Assembly (NCBI RefSeq): GCF_000276665.1 | Contig: NW_004955465.1 | Coordinates: 5,106,893 to 5,170,892, forward strand | DNA length: 64,000 bases | Direction of reading: 5' to 3' | From: Chinchilla lanigera | Lineage: Eukaryota > Chordata > Mammalia > Rodentia > Chinchillidae | Part shown: positions 1 through 11,464 of the stretch, piece after piece | Layout: each line of letters opens with the position of its first letter | Position numbering within the stretch: position 1 is the first letter of the stretch | Position numbers and translations under genes: made by a program | Notes under the pieces: model-generated | The model's database searches: none | Told to the model about the DNA's origin: nothing | Seen by the model: only the letters and a program-made list of their open reading frames with translations

Positions 1-50
1 TGGTGGTATCTTCAAAGTGGTTTCTCAGGAAGACAGAGATATGCAAGAAG
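1..50 (-). mobile_element. L1 3' UTR fragment (edge of window)
   Basis: Read on the minus strand, this resembles the core of the L1 3' UTR unit seen elsewhere in the window (near 38640-38690 plus and 15600-15640 minus), including the block CCACTTTGAAGATA. It is cut by the window edge. The match is short, and the adjacent sequence carries a retroviral protease frame, so the boundary is uncertain. Confidence 0.45.
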
Positions 51-81
51 GATCTAATAGGTAGTTACAGCCTAAGGATTG

Positions 82-339
82 TCAAAAATAGCATATTACC
101 TCTTCACCAGTGACTCCTTTCACTGAGGTATGATGGCTGGAAGGAAGGCCAAGATTCAAAAGAAGGACCGAGAGACTCGCACCTGTGTCTAGCAACAGGC
201 TGTTTTCTTGTTCCTCCATAGTCATGATTACCCAGGACTCCTCGATGGAGATGACGGTCTGGCCAGAGGGAGGTGCTTTCTCCTCTAAGTTACTTAAAGC
301 AAAATGTTTATTTACATCATATAATTTTATTATTTTCAT
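82..339 (-). pseudogene. Endogenous retrovirus protease remnant
   Basis: An 85-codon minus-strand frame contains the aspartic-protease active-site signature LLDTGAS around residues 48-54, followed about 20 residues later by a GVTGE block like the flap region of retroviral proteases of the class I (gammaretrovirus-like) type. The frame ends at a stop just after the flap region. No continuous gag upstream or reverse transcriptase downstream is visible, so this is an isolated pol fragment, inferred to be nonfunctional. The first ~40 residues have no match I recognise, and the ATG is probably fortuitous. The protease call is fairly secure from the motif; the exact ERV family is not determined. 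Confidence 0.7.
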
Positions 340-958
340 GATGAAAATAGCATAATAAAAATAACTAAGGTAACATAAAATATTTGTCCAAGATTATGCA
401 TTTTATATATTCAATATAGAAGATACATTTAATATATCATAAAATGTTTTTATTAAATAATTTACTAAGACTTCTACTATTCATAATAATTGAAGAGGTA
501 GTGGGGATTGTGAATTCTACAACACACTTTTGTTATCTTGTGCTAAAATAACTCCACAAACTTCCAGGAGGGGAGAACCAGGTAGAAAAGATATTGATCC
601 CAATGAAGATTAGACCTCGAAACAATAATTCAACTGGTATTCAACTAGATAATACATTTAAAAATAGCATTGTAAGTATATGTAGGAGGCTAGTATTTGA
701 TATTTTAAAAATATAATTATAAAAAGTGTTAAAATTAGTTTTAAAGGAATAATGGAAGTTTAATTTTATTGACTTCTTAAAATATTATAGGTCAAATGTT
801 CTTAAAAAATTGAACACATAGTCTTCTGTCTCTGTTATTTGTCAGTCAAATTTCTGCGATTGCTAAACACATACTATACAAATCACTTAATGTTTTAAAA
901 CTTACAAAACTGAACTCATTAAGAATCAAGGAAAAAGAGTGAAGTTTCCTTTGGACTT
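340..958. other. AT-rich stretch, nothing recognised
   Basis: No open frame of note and no repeat I can name; the base composition is strongly A+T rich. Confidence 0.5.
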
Positions 959-1004
959 CTATGTTTCATGCCAGTATCTAGCACTATAACAAATTCTTGA
1001 GATA

Positions 1005-1352
1005 AGTCAGCTTACAAAGAGAAAACGTTTACTTTGGCTCATGGTTTTGGAGGTTTTAGTTCATGGTCAGGCAGACTCATTGCTTTTCAACTTGAGAGCA
1101 CTGTGGGAGCACGTGTCACAGCACAGCCACTGATCTCATGGCCAGGATGTGGAAAGAGCAGGAGGGAGCCTGAGGCCTCACCTTCTCCTTGGAGATCCCG
1201 TCCCTAGTGACTAGTTAACATAAATCAAATGTTGGCTCCCACTGGCTCCTACTTCTTAAACTCTACCAGCTCTCATTAACACCAAACTGGGGACTAAACC
1301 TTTGATATGAGAACCTATGGGGAACACCCAGCATTCAAGCCACAGTATTTTC
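1005..1352 (-). mobile_element. MaLR-type solo LTR fragment
   Basis: On the plus strand this shows the reverse-complement hallmarks of MaLR LTRs: CTTACAAAGAG...TTACTTTGGCTCATGGTTTTGGAGG, a 'CATGGTCAG' block, 'CTCATGGCCAGGA', and a terminal part with 'GGGGACTAAACC' and 'GAACCTATGGGGAACACCCAG'. These are spaced as in the LTRs near 10.9, 25.2 and 29.1 kb. Only the LTR is present, with no internal ERVL-like genes. Confidence 0.65.
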
Positions 1353-1404
1353 TATATGATGTTATCACTATCCAAGCTATACAATGATACAATGATTTCT
1401 TAGT

Positions 1405-1540
1405 TATTGGTGTTTGTCTGTACTACACCAAGTCCTTTGGCATATATTCACTATTTGTTTCTCAAACACCCTTGTATAAATGGGGATTGTTTCTATTTTG
1501 GAAATGAAGTAACTGAAGTTAAGTGAATAGTTACCACATT
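1405..1540 (+). repeat. MIR-like ancient SINE fragment
   Basis: The core resembles MIR: a part like 'catatattcactatttgtttctcaa' followed by 'aaatggggattgtttctattttggaaatgaagtaactgaagtt', matching the known MIR order (decimal order of cccattttacagatgaggaaactgagg). It is heavily diverged. Confidence 0.5.
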
Positions 1541-1544
1541 TCTC

Positions 1545-4440
1545 TCCTCCCTACACCATAGGGGAATTCAGTGTGCTTTAAAAGAACAAATACTAACATT
1601 TAGTGTGTATGCAAGAGTAAGCTGGGGCTGAAAGTGTAGTTCATCCACAGTACTGCAAAAAAGAAAACAGTCACAAAAATGCAGAATGGGAGATTACAGT
1701 GTGTGTAAGAATGAATGAAATTAATTTCTTCTGTTTTGTAGAGTTTACACTCTGAAAGAGAAAGCAGGATAAAATGAATTGACAGAAACTGTTATTGAGA
1801 AAGCAAACAGAATTTTGGAGATGAACAACGATCTCATGTTTGAAAGACATAAAAAGGCACCACTGAAGTCAGCCCTTATACATAGGTCATGTTGTTCACC
1901 TTAATTACAAAAGAAGGGCTATTTTGTCCAATACAAAATTTAATCTCATGAAGAGACAAGGGGAGAAACATGAGTTCTTCAGGGAGAAACACATGAGAGA
2001 CACAGAATCAACTATACTGAAATACTGAAGTCCTGCACTGGTTTTGTTCTTCAAGGAGAAGCTCAAGAAACAACTTAAGAATGGAGAGAACAGGAGATCA
2101 GAACAGAACACAATACAGCTCCAAATTGTCATCATTAGCTGTTTCAACTCACTCGTTTTCACATATGCTTTGAGATCCAAGTCTGAGCATTCCAAATGTA
2201 GCTTTTGCAATAAATTGCGAAACTTGTGGTGATATTCCTGAATATCCAGGGTTTTTCTAGTCTCAGTGGTGAGGTTTCATTGGCAGCAGCTGTATTCTTA
2301 TTGAGAATGTACCATGAGCACTTATAAACAGAATAATAAAGGTTTTCATTACAAAACTCTCTTCTGATTAGAGATAATGTTTTAATCTGCTTTTGGATAT
2401 TCTATGTTCTTCAGTTTTAGAAAACAAAGGAATTCTCAAGTGTTGTCTGCCTGCTTTGTCTTCATCCCTTAAAATAAATTAAACACACAACCCAAATCTC
2501 ATCTTCTCATTCAAATGAATCACTCTTCCCACATATTCTGTGACACTAGCAGAGGTGTCTATGTTAGAAATGGATATTTTGAAACCAAGGCCATAGGTTT
2601 ATTTCCATCGGAGACCAGTTAGCTCATCTTGCTTCATGACTGAGGTCACTCAGAATTTTGATTTGACAAATGTGATTGTACACTGCACATTGGTATACCT
2701 ACAGAAGACAAACGCTAGAAGTCATACTCACCTGACTCGGTAATGGTGTACTGATCACAGACTTAGGGAGGAGGTTGGGCAGGGTTTGACTCTTGCAATT
2801 TAAATATTTAACTTTGGGTGAACTAAATCCAGAATCTCAGAAAATAACACATGTCTTTCTGATCATCTGCACAGACACCTCAAGCTCAAATTTACAAAAC
2901 TACAATTATTTCCTTCCCAGGACCTCAGATCTAATCCTACTCCTTAAATTTCGCAGATGGCTGATGAGAACCACTTTCACTCAATCTTATTGACTCAGTA
3001 GGAATCTAAGGACTTCACTTACTTTTTTGTATAACTAATAACAGCACAAAAATAGCCTCCTACAAGCATTTTATTCATCCCCTAGTCTCACTTCTGTTCC
3101 CAGTTCTTAGTTCTGGTCCTTTTTATTTTTGCTTTGAAAATTTGGACAAATACTTTACTGTGCTTCTGTCCCTCTAGACTCATCACTGTCTCTTTCCAGG
3201 CTGACCTCATGACCTTCACTGCATGGGCCGTCAGAGCCCTGTCTGTAAGATGCAGACCTGACCTTTAGGCTCGGTACTTTCCAACATTCTACCAGGTCCT
3301 CCAAGATAAAATTCACACTTCTTTTCTGTCCCTTAGCTGCTTCATACTGCACACCAGAACCTGTCCATCTCCGTGTTTTTCTCTCTCCATTCTTTGCATA
3401 TGTTCTTTGCTATTGCCTTTCTTCTCTGAGGAAAACCCTCCTCCCCCTGGGCTACCTGAAAAACTGCTTCCACCACAGTGTGAGTTTTGATAGCTCCTCA
3501 TCTGCATGACCTTCTGCAACTCAGTGGGTGAGCTCTATTTCCTTCAGGGTCTTCCCGCATCTTGTAAAACACCTTCATGGTGTTGCAGTTGTTTCTTCTA
3601 TTTATTGTCACCACATTCTAAAATTGATGAAAAGAGAGTGACCGTTCAACCCAATGCCCCCATGTTTGGAACAGTGAATGATGCACACGGACAAGTGTCA
3701 CACACAGAGTGTGACGTTTAAGTGGAAAATCTCTAGTCTGTGATTTCTAGTCTCTGAGTGATGACAGGAAGCCTTATGCTGAAGATCTGATAGACACAAT
3801 TTCCTACTTTGCTTTAATTTTAATTATTTACTTATTTACTCCAAAATCTGAACCATTCCCTAGTTATAAATTAGGGAGGTTCATCTATGCTCTCTGGTTT
3901 CTGGGAGCTTATTTTGTGAGCGTGAATATCTAAATATTTCTATCTGGGTCTATAAAGTGATCAGAAAAACGTATTCTTTGATGTGTAAAGTCACTTCTGG
4001 CTACATTCATGCAGCATAAAGAATTCAGTAAACTTTTCCCTCATAGAAAGTCAGGCCAGAGTTACTCCATCCTTGAAAATTACTCATTGGAGTCCAAATA
4101 TCTCCGTACATCCCTCTTCATTACCTTAGATACTGGCTTTTGAGGGCTTTGCTTGTGAAACCCCCCAGTTTTCCATTAAGTCATGCAACTTGCTGCCCTT
4201 TACTGTATTGGAATTCTTGTGGTGCCTCATTATCCATTATAGTGCTTCACAGGATGGACCAGATACGTCCATAATTAAGAAAAAAGAAACAAAATGCTGA
4301 CTCCAGGGCACAGCTTGGGCAGTATCATCTGATCCGATCAGAGTGTGTTGTGAGCTGGGAGATGACAGTTAATGGTCTGCAAAGTGCCAGGGTTCCATCA
4401 GTTTTAACTGAGCACCAGCCACCCCAATTCCCTTTGGAGT
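1545..4440. other. Intergenic sequence, no gene recognised
   Basis: Frames here are at most about 100 codons, in mutually overlapping orientations, with no recognisable domain. The pyrimidine-rich part near 3130-3500 could be an old repeat (L2-like), but I could not establish that. Confidence 0.45.
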
Positions 4441-4458
4441 TTAAGAAATAAAATAAGG

Positions 4459-4555
4459 GCTGGGGATTTAGCTCAGCGGCAAAGCGCCTGCCTGGCAGGC
4501 GCAAGGTCGTGAGTTCGGTTCCCAGTACCGGAGGAAAAAAAAAAAAAAAAAAAAA
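4459..4555 (+). mobile_element. ID-type tRNA-derived SINE with perfect TSD
   Basis: The body is tRNA-Ala-like with an A box (TTAGCTCAGCGGC) and a B box (GAGTTCGGTTCCC), followed by an A-tail of about 20 nt. A 15-bp direct repeat, AGAAATAAAATAAGG, lies at 4444-4458 and again at 4556-4570: a perfect target-site duplication typical of L1-mediated retroposition. The near-absence of divergence from other copies suggests a recent insertion. Transcription would be by RNA polymerase III from the internal boxes. Confidence 0.93.
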
Positions 4556-4950
4556 AGAAATAAAATAAGGTTTGATCCTGCCTCATTTAGACACATTTCC
4601 TATAATTATCTATTTTCAGACCTTTGTGTTCTTACTCTCCTATGGAAGAACATGGTGTTTCAGCTGTTTTATTCTACGTAATTTTGTAAGCACTAGTTCA
4701 GTGGTTCAGTGGTTCTGTTCTATTTCCACCTATCTCCCTTGTAAAAGGCTCATGAGTTCACTTTATTACATTCTACTGACATTCATTTCTTTGAGTGCTG
4801 GCCAATCCTCCTCTCCTGCTTCAGAAGCAGAAACATATGCCCAGATACACCTTATATCTAGTTCATGGTCATAATTATGATTTTCCTTCACCAGGGCAAC
4901 AGCTGTAAAGAGCAAAACTCCCTTTAATTTAGGATCTGGAAACTAAGTAT

Positions 4951-4964
4951 AAGAGGTCTTTCTC

Positions 4965-4996
<32 letters not shown>

Positions 4997-5004
4997 TCTT
5001 TCTC
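4951..5004. mobile_element. Poly(A)-only insertion flanked by 14-bp TSD
   Basis: AAGAGGTCTTTCTC occurs at 4951-4964 and again at 4991-5004, separated only by an uninterrupted run of A (about 26 nt). This is the expected footprint of target-primed reverse transcription that stopped within the poly(A) tail, so no element body was copied. A slippage-expanded A run between coincidental repeats is much less likely. Confidence 0.75.
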
Positions 5005-5177
5005 CAAGTTTCTCATCTCTGATACACATAGGTGCCAGTAACCTTTGATGTGGGAAACCATTTGACTATTCTTGTTTCTTCCCTTTTGTCTCAACATTTC
5101 CACTTGAATGAGACTTATTTACTTAATAAGTGCTCCTCAGAGGAGCGACCCTAAATTTCTGCAAACAAGACATTTCT

Positions 5178-5515
5178 TAGTATAGTCAGCCCTCATATTT
5201 GTAGGTGCTGCCTTCACAGCTTCTAAGAGCTGTGAAAGGAGAATACTTTGACAAAAATTACCTCTGTATTGTACATACACAGGACATTTTCTTGCATGAT
5301 TACTTAAGCAATAGAGTAGAACAACCACACATGTACACAATTTTTACCTCTCATTACATAGTATAACTCCTCCGGAGATCATTGAAGAATGTGGAAGATA
5401 TGCACAGGTTATATGCAAGCACTGCACTATTCTGTATGAGACTTGAGGATATGCAGATTGAAGTGTTGGCTGGTGGCTGTGGAATCAAGTCCTCTGACTC
5501 TGAAGGACAGGTGGG
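5178..5515 (+). mobile_element. Tigger/MER2-like nonautonomous DNA transposon
   Basis: The left end 'TAGTCAGCCCTCATATTTGTA' resembles the MER2/Tigger terminal repeat. Internal blocks follow the family order: an acctctgtattgtacatac segment, a 'cttgcatgattacttaagcaata' segment, 'ggttatatgcaa', 'actattctgtatgagacttgaggat'. The right end near 5500 (ctgactctgaagg) is the degraded opposite terminus. No transposase coding is present. Confidence 0.6.
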
Positions 5516-5519
5516 GTGA

Positions 5520-5960
5520 AATAAACTGGTAAAGAGATATGTCCCTAAGTACCTAATTATGATGCTGACTAAGCCTCAAAATGGCGTTGGACAGTTATTT
5601 ATTCCTCAGTATCCTTTCCAAACCGTAGTTTCAAACCTGCTAATTTTTTTCTTTTAATCATGATGTCTCCTTAGACTCCTGTTGACTGTGCCATTTGCTC
5701 AGGCTTTGCTTCTTTATGGTGAATTTGGGGGAATTACTGATCAGATATTTTCAGTATGTTGGATAATTTCAATGTTTGATTTTTTTTCATGATTAAACTT
5801 GGCAATGAGTATTTGGAGGGAAAACCAGCAAGCTACAGCACCATCATCCAATCACACTAGGACACATGTCATCAATAAGAGATATTACTGATGATGTTGA
5901 CCTCCATCCTGACCGAAGTAGTGCTGGCCAGGTTCTCCACTGTACATTTATCCCCTAGCC
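5520..5960. other. No gene or repeat recognised
   Basis: Unremarkable intergenic DNA between the transposon remnant and the CT microsatellite. Confidence 0.45.
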
Positions 5961-5974
5961 CCTCACCCCATCTT

Positions 5975-5975
<1 letters not shown>

Positions 5976-6017
<42 letters not shown>
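5976..6017. repeat. (CT)n microsatellite
   Basis: About 20 uninterrupted CT dinucleotides are directly visible, giving an artefactual Ser-Leu open frame on the plus strand. Confidence 0.95.
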
Positions 6018-6019
<2 letters not shown>

Positions 6020-6138
6020 AGAAGTCACCATGGACAGCTCACACTTAAGAAAGGGGAAGTTAGGTTCCACTTTCTCAAGCAGTGAGTATCTACATAGATC
6101 ACCAGCCACCCCAGGATTCTTTTGCAAGGTAGATTTAT

Positions 6139-6176
6139 CTCATTTATTTATGTATTTATGTATTTATTTATTTATT
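6139..6176. repeat. (TTTA)n / (TTTATGTA) simple repeat
   Basis: Imperfect tetranucleotide TTTA/TGTA repeat visible by eye. Confidence 0.85.
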
Positions 6177-6179
6177 CCA

Positions 6180-7440
6180 ATTGCTGACATCAGTAAGGAC
6201 TCATATATCTATTTCATACTTTATGTTATAATCCAATTCTATGTTATTAATATTATTGCTCAACATTTTTCATCCTTGCCAACTGTGAACACTTTGAGTT
6301 GGTTCCTGCACATCTCAGGCAGTCCCCTGGGCCTCACCATCACTGGATTCATTTGCACATTTCCTTTGCCTCCTGAAGTTGTGAGACACTCCTAGATTGT
6401 TTTGATTATTCCTTATCTATCCCTGCCTTAGACTCAGCTACTCCTATATTGCTTCTTTAAATTGAAGAATGGTATTAGCAATCAAGGTCTAGACACTGGG
6501 TGTACTCATTGTAACTGGGACAAATACTGTACTTTGAAAATGTACTTTTTACTTCAATTACCATTTACCTTCTTCAGGTAGAAGGATTTAAAGCAATACA
6601 TTTTAAATTTATCATTTTATGTTCACCAAATTAATCAGTATAAAAGAAATTTTAAAATTTATACTTTAAAAGGTGTTTATTAATTAGCAGCATTTAGACA
6701 TATGAGAAGATTAAAGTTTAAAATTACACTAAGCCACTTGAGACTCTACCTACATAATGATACTTTATTATTTTTTTATTTTCTTATTTTTCCCTAGTAT
6801 GTAGATATTCTACTATGTTCTTTTTATAATGAAAAAAATGTTCAAATAAATTGTGCTAAGTCTAGAGATATCAAAATATAATACTACTCAGTGAATACCA
6901 CTTGAAATTTTTCTATAGCAAGATATAGCTTTACAGATGCTATGAAAAAATACTGTCTAATATTTAATACTGCTGTAAGTGACTTCAGTTTAGCAGATAA
7001 AGAACTTACTGGCCTAACTGTAAAAAAGCAAAGTGCATCAAAAGTTAAACACAAAGAAGAATGTAATTAAAGCTTTATTTTATGTTTGATGACAGCATTA
7101 TTAATCCTGATTAGCATAGGAAAGAAATTTCTTAGAAAATGTGGCATTTATTTAGTTACTAAAGACTAAATAAGATTTTGACAGAACAAAGACATTTTGA
7201 AAGAGAATAAAAATTAATAGAATGTAAAGGAGAGAGACAGAAATGCGTCCGTTTTGGCAAAGGTATAAGTAGGAATGTTGTGTAGAAGTTCAGGATTTGA
7301 AAGCTTGATTTGGAAAAGTTCTTCTTAAAATTTTACTTTTTAAAACTCTGTTTAATTAGTAAAGATGAAAAGGAGAGGAAGCTATGAAATATCAGTCATG
7401 GCTCAGTTATTCCTGCCTACTTGTTTGCATATTGTGTTAG
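6180..7440. other. AT-rich intergenic sequence, nothing recognised
   Basis: High A+T content with no coding signal. Scattered A- and T-rich runs could be decayed L1 but give no clear alignment. Confidence 0.45.
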
Positions 7441-7459
7441 ATTTTGTGTTTATGTTGCT

Positions 7460-7572
7460 GTTGCTGCTGCTGTTGTTTTGTTTTGTTTCATTTTGTGGTT
7501 CTGGAAATCAAATTCAGGGCCTCACACAAGCTACGCAAGCATTCTATCGCTGTGCTACATCACTGGGTTGTA
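7460..7572 (-). mobile_element. Older ID-type SINE
   Basis: The reverse complement reads as an ID body (gtagcacagcgatagaatgcttgc ... gaggccctgaatttgatttccagaaccacaaaat) with a (AACA)n tail lying at 7460-7495 on the plus strand. It is clearly more diverged than the copies at 4.4, 46.5 and 62.0 kb. Confidence 0.75.
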
Positions 7573-7597
7573 ATTTAACCTCTTTATTATTTTTAAT

Positions 7598-7720
7598 GCA
7601 TGAGCTCATTCATCTTTACAACCTCTGAAATTAGTACCGTTGTCATTTCTGATTTTGAGAAGATGAAAGCGAAGCACTGAGAGGTGAAATAATCCCATTG
7701 GCCAGGGAAGTTGGAAGGAA
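7598..7720 (+). repeat. MIR fragment
   Basis: The MIR core order is visible: 'gagctcattcatctttacaacctctgaaattagtac' then 'tttgagaagatgaaagcgaagcactgagaggtgaaat', the counterpart of the conserved MIR gaaactgaggcacagagaggttaa segment. Confidence 0.6.
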
Positions 7721-7724
7721 AGGG

Positions 7725-8890
7725 GAAGAAGAAGTCTTCAACATAACTAATTCAAGTTCTCAATGAAATGTTTCTGATGTCTTTAGTACTGTTGATAGCA
7801 AGAAGGAAGATTTTGATGCAATGAAATATAATAAAAGCATTGAGGTACTGCTTAATTTCAAGCAGTATGTACAACACTGCAAAACTGGTCATTAAGAGAG
7901 CTGGTAATTTTAGGTCTTGAACATGATTGTGGTCTCTTTGGTAAAGGGAAACAATTAGAAGTGGAGGAGGGAGATTAGAAATGGTAAAGGCCAGAGACAT
8001 TCAATGATAGAATAGAAGACAATAATGACAGAGTATTTATAAAACGTTAACTGTATATCAGACATATTATATCTTTATTATCTTTATTGGCATTTCCACC
8101 TTAACAGAAAAATTTTATCACTTTTTTTTTGGAATAATGACAGTTTTTGTTATCTAATAAATAAATGGTAGGAAGAAATATTTTTGGCATTCATTTTCAG
8201 GTAAAACCATATATCTTAACTCACTCTATATAGTAGCATCTAATCATAGGATGAAAAATTATATGCAACAAATTTGAATTGTCCATTAGGTCTGAATGAA
8301 CTAAAAAGCTTTACTGGTAAATTCCTGACTGAGAGGAAGAAAGCACACTTATTTTGTGACACTACATGTGTATTATGTAGTGTGACACGACAGTGTTTTA
8401 TGCACATGCTTTGTTTCCATCTCTTTCAAAGTGCTCCCTTATTTATTCTTTATTTTGCCCTAACGGTGATTTTATGCTTTCTTTTAAGTGCAGGTTTAGT
8501 ATAAAATAACTATAAGCCTCCAAACAATTGAAAAATTAATCTTTATAAAAAGCTGAAAAAAAAATCAAGTATCACAATTCTTCATTCTATTAGGTTATGC
8601 AAAAAATTTACTTACTTTGAAATTGTTTTCATTGCTTACACAATGTTTTTTTGATAGTTCAACCCATATGTTTTTCAATTTCTACAAAATATTTGAAAGG
8701 CAAGGTTAGACTGATTTGTATCATAATTTATCTTGTTAAAATGCTAAATTAAGAAAAGTACTTTTGTGAGTTTTATGTACTGACAAGGTATTCAGGTATA
8801 AATAAAAGCTACTAGGGAAAAGATGGATATTCATTATCTTTATTTCTTATACTATCCCCTGTGGTAGGCTTATGAGGTACAAAACTCAAC
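7725..8890. other. Intergenic, nothing recognised
   Basis: AT-rich; only short chance frames. A weak MIR-like stretch near 8040-8110 is not secure. Confidence 0.4.
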
Positions 8891-8929
8891 CTTTATGTCT
8901 AGTATTAAGAACCGTTTTCCCCGCTTTTC

Positions 8930-9342
8930 AGGGGGGTTGATGAATGGACCAGTAAATCTTGAGTATCAACCCCACTAGAATGTGAGACTCCTGGTGAGGT
9001 GACTGCTCATGGGGATGTTGTACTCATCACTGGATTATTCCACTAATGTTCATAGCTGAACGTGCTGTTAGGAGGTGGGCCCAGGTGGAAGTGGGTCACT
9101 GAAGGCATTCCTCAGGGGGTTCTATCTCTTGCTGGAATTGCTTCTCCGTGTTCTGCTTTCTGGTCAAGATGAACTAAACAGCTTTGCTACTCCACAACTT
9201 TCCACCAAAATATATCTGCCTTGGAGCCAGACTACCATGAACTAGAACCTCTGAAACAGTGAGCCCGATTATACCACACTTCCTTTAGGTTGCACCTATC
9301 AGGCATTTTTTTCTAGTAACAGAATAGCTCAGAAATACAATG
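8930..9342 (+). mobile_element. MaLR-type LTR, plus strand
   Basis: Contains the MaLR order 'gttaggaggtgggcccaggtggaagtgggtcactgaaggcat', a pyrimidine-rich centre ('ttctctgtgttctgctttctggtcaagatgaa'), 'ccatgaactagaacctctgaaacagtgagccc' and the terminal 'atcaggcattttt...tagtaacagaatagctcagaaata'. This is a solo LTR, considerably decayed. Confidence 0.65.
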
Positions 9343-9349
9343 AATTTTC

Positions 9350-9995
9350 ATGCACAGGTTGTTTGAGAGTGCAGGCTGGGTGAGACAGAGGAGTGAGGAG
9401 CATTTCCAGACCTGAAATGTGCAGACAATTATTCAAGATCCATTGATGTACTGATGTGGGCTCTGTAAGGTCTATGCTGGCTCTTCTCTTGGTGTGGTCC
9501 TTAGTGACTGAACTTCAGCTCAAACACACCACCCCCTACATTCTTCATGGTGCACTTGGAAAGGCTCCTTGGATGAAATATGGAGGCGACTCAATCTTAC
9601 CTGCTCTCTGTGGCATTCACAGAGATGTCACTCACAAGGCAGACTTTAGAAAATGATATACAGTATTTGTCAACCCCTCACTGTGAGGTCCACAAGGGCA
9701 GAGGTTCTGTCTTTTTTTTGTTTTCCTACACATTTGGAGTATCTAGCATGGCAGTAAGCATTTAGTTAAAAAAAAAAAAACAACAGCAAAGCGGCTTACC
9801 AGTCATTAAGTATAGAACTTGGTCTATAAAGTAAGAGTAGTACATGAAGTCCCATGCTGAATTTCCTCTTCAAAAAAGACTTCACTCCCTCAACTCCTGT
9901 TCTACAGGGAATTTTTTTTCTCATAGGACATGAGAAGAGATATTGGCTTAACTTCTTCACATTCTTTTAAATATTTTCTATTTTACATCTGGTAG
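9350..9995. other. Intergenic, nothing recognised
   Basis: Contains an A-run near 9768-9781; no coding or repeat signature that I can support. Confidence 0.4.
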
Positions 9996-9997
9996 CA

Positions 9998-10320
9998 GCT
10001 GTCATAGCCTGGATGTTGAACATCTCCCAAAGAGTTTAGATGTTAAAGGCTTAGTTTCTTTGGTGCTATCACAGGTGGTAGAACCTTCAGATGTGGTAGA
10101 GAGGAAGATACCAGTTGCTTTGTCTCTCTCTTTTTGATCTTAGCCACAAGGTGAGTAGCTATTTTCTTTTTCCATGATTTACTACCTGACAACTTAAAGC
10201 AGTGTGTCCAACTATCATGCACCGGAACCTACAAAACTGTGACCCAAAATGAATTATTTTAGCAGATTATCTCAGACTTTTTATAATAGTGTTGAGTAGA
10301 TGACTATCAAGGTAGCATTA
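9998..10320 (+). mobile_element. MaLR-type LTR, plus strand
   Basis: Begins near 'tgtcatagcctggatgttgaacatctccc', continues with 'gatgttaaaggcttagtttc' and 'ctagccacaaggtgag', and ends in the 'cggaacctacaaaactgtgacccaaaatgaattattttagcagattatctcag' segment diagnostic of MaLR 3' ends. Confidence 0.65.
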
Positions 10321-10439
10321 GAGCTCAGAAGTAAAAAATATGATATTTTTATTTTGAGCTTCTAATGCTGTCACTTTCCTCAGTATAAACCACACCTTTT
10401 TATTATCCTGGACTGTGGGGGAGGCAGGAGTGCAAAAAT

Positions 10440-10560
10440 AAATATTTCATTATATTATCTGTTTCATGGAAGAAGTCACTAAGACACAGAACGACTGAAT
10501 GACTAGTCAGAGACCTTAGAGCTTGGAAATGTCTGGGGTGAGTCTGAAACACTTTGGTTT
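10440..10560 (+). repeat. MIR-like fragment
   Basis: A low-identity MIR core resembling the 'atggaagaagtcactaagacacagaacgactgaatgactagtcag' portion. Confidence 0.4.
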
Positions 10561-10887
10561 GGTTCCCAAACCTACAGAGTATCTGTTTCTCAACCTCTGA
10601 GTAGGAATGTGCTACCTCTCCTATTCTTTACTTACTAAAAGGAATGAACCTTCGGCTTGATCATTTTCATTCATAAAGCCCAGAAATGCAGCTAAACAAC
10701 CTGAAATGCACAGAACAGCCCCACAGCAAAGATCACACAGCTTTCATGGTCACACTGTACTGAAGTTAAGAAATTTGCCTGAGCCATGCCATGTCCCCCT
10801 GCTACAGACTATGAGACCGTCAGGCACAGTCTTTTCCTAGTGCTTATTGCAGATTATAATTTTCCATTTGTTATTATACATGTGCAC

Positions 10888-11160
10888 TTGTGTTAGTCAG
10901 CTTTCTATTACTGTAACAAAATACTTGAAACAATCAACTTACAAAGGGGAAAGTTTTAATTTTGCTTATAGCTTTGAAAATGTCAGTCCATGGTCAGTTG
11001 TGCTCAGTGCTTTTGGATCTCTGACAAGGGAGAAAACATCATGACGAGGACTGTGTGACAGAGAACCTGCTCACCTCATGGTCAGCATGCAAAAGAGGGG
11101 AAGAACATGGGCTTGTCCCACTACCTCCTCCAAGAGCAAGCCTCCGATGAGTGAAATATT
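10888..11160 (-). mobile_element. MaLR-type LTR, minus strand, truncated
   Basis: Shows 'gtgttagtcagctttctattactgtaacaaaatacttgaaacaatcaacttacaaag' (the reverse complement of the LTR 3' end) followed by the 'gtcagtccatggtcagttg', 'acaagggagaaaacatcatgacgagg' and 'cctcatggtcagcatgcaaa' blocks. The remaining LTR 5' part is missing after about 11160. Confidence 0.75.
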
Positions 11161-11259
11161 GGACGTTTACTGAAAAACACTCCATGTGACATCAGTCATT
11201 TCATATAGCTCATGTTTGCCATATTCTTTCCTGCATTTTTTTCTCCCATATTTGAGTAA

Positions 11260-11460
11260 AACCTGTTTTGTTTTGTCCATCGTGGTCCTAGGGACTATAG
11301 GCTCTCTCACATACACATCACAGAGTCCTGATGGGGTATCATTGTGCAGCATGCTACACCATCTAAACTTGAGTTTACACCCTCTATGCTCACGTAACAA
11401 TGAAATTGGCTTATGATGCATTTCTCAGAATAGGCTGCAGTCACTAAGCCAAGCATGAAG
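11260..11460 (+). mobile_element. DNA-transposon remnant
   Basis: Blocks 'ctacaccatctaaacttgagtttacaccctctatgctcacgtaac', 'gaaattggcttatgatgcatttctcagaa' and 'gcagtcactaagccaagcatgaa' match, in order, a common mammalian cut-and-paste element whose 3' end reads cgcctaacgacgcatttctcagaacgtatcccc. I do not recall the exact family name with certainty. It is noncoding and CpG-decayed. Confidence 0.55.
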
Positions 11461-11464
11461 ATTA

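Noticed and set aside
1005..1352. Gene exons with 'CTCATGGCCAGG'-type shared blocks at 1.0, 10.9, 25.2, 29.1, 32.9 kb
   Set aside because: The shared blocks are MaLR LTR segments repeated across the window, not a duplicated gene.
4459..4555. tRNA gene
   Set aside because: A and B boxes are present, but the cloverleaf is degenerate and the A-tail with TSD marks a SINE.
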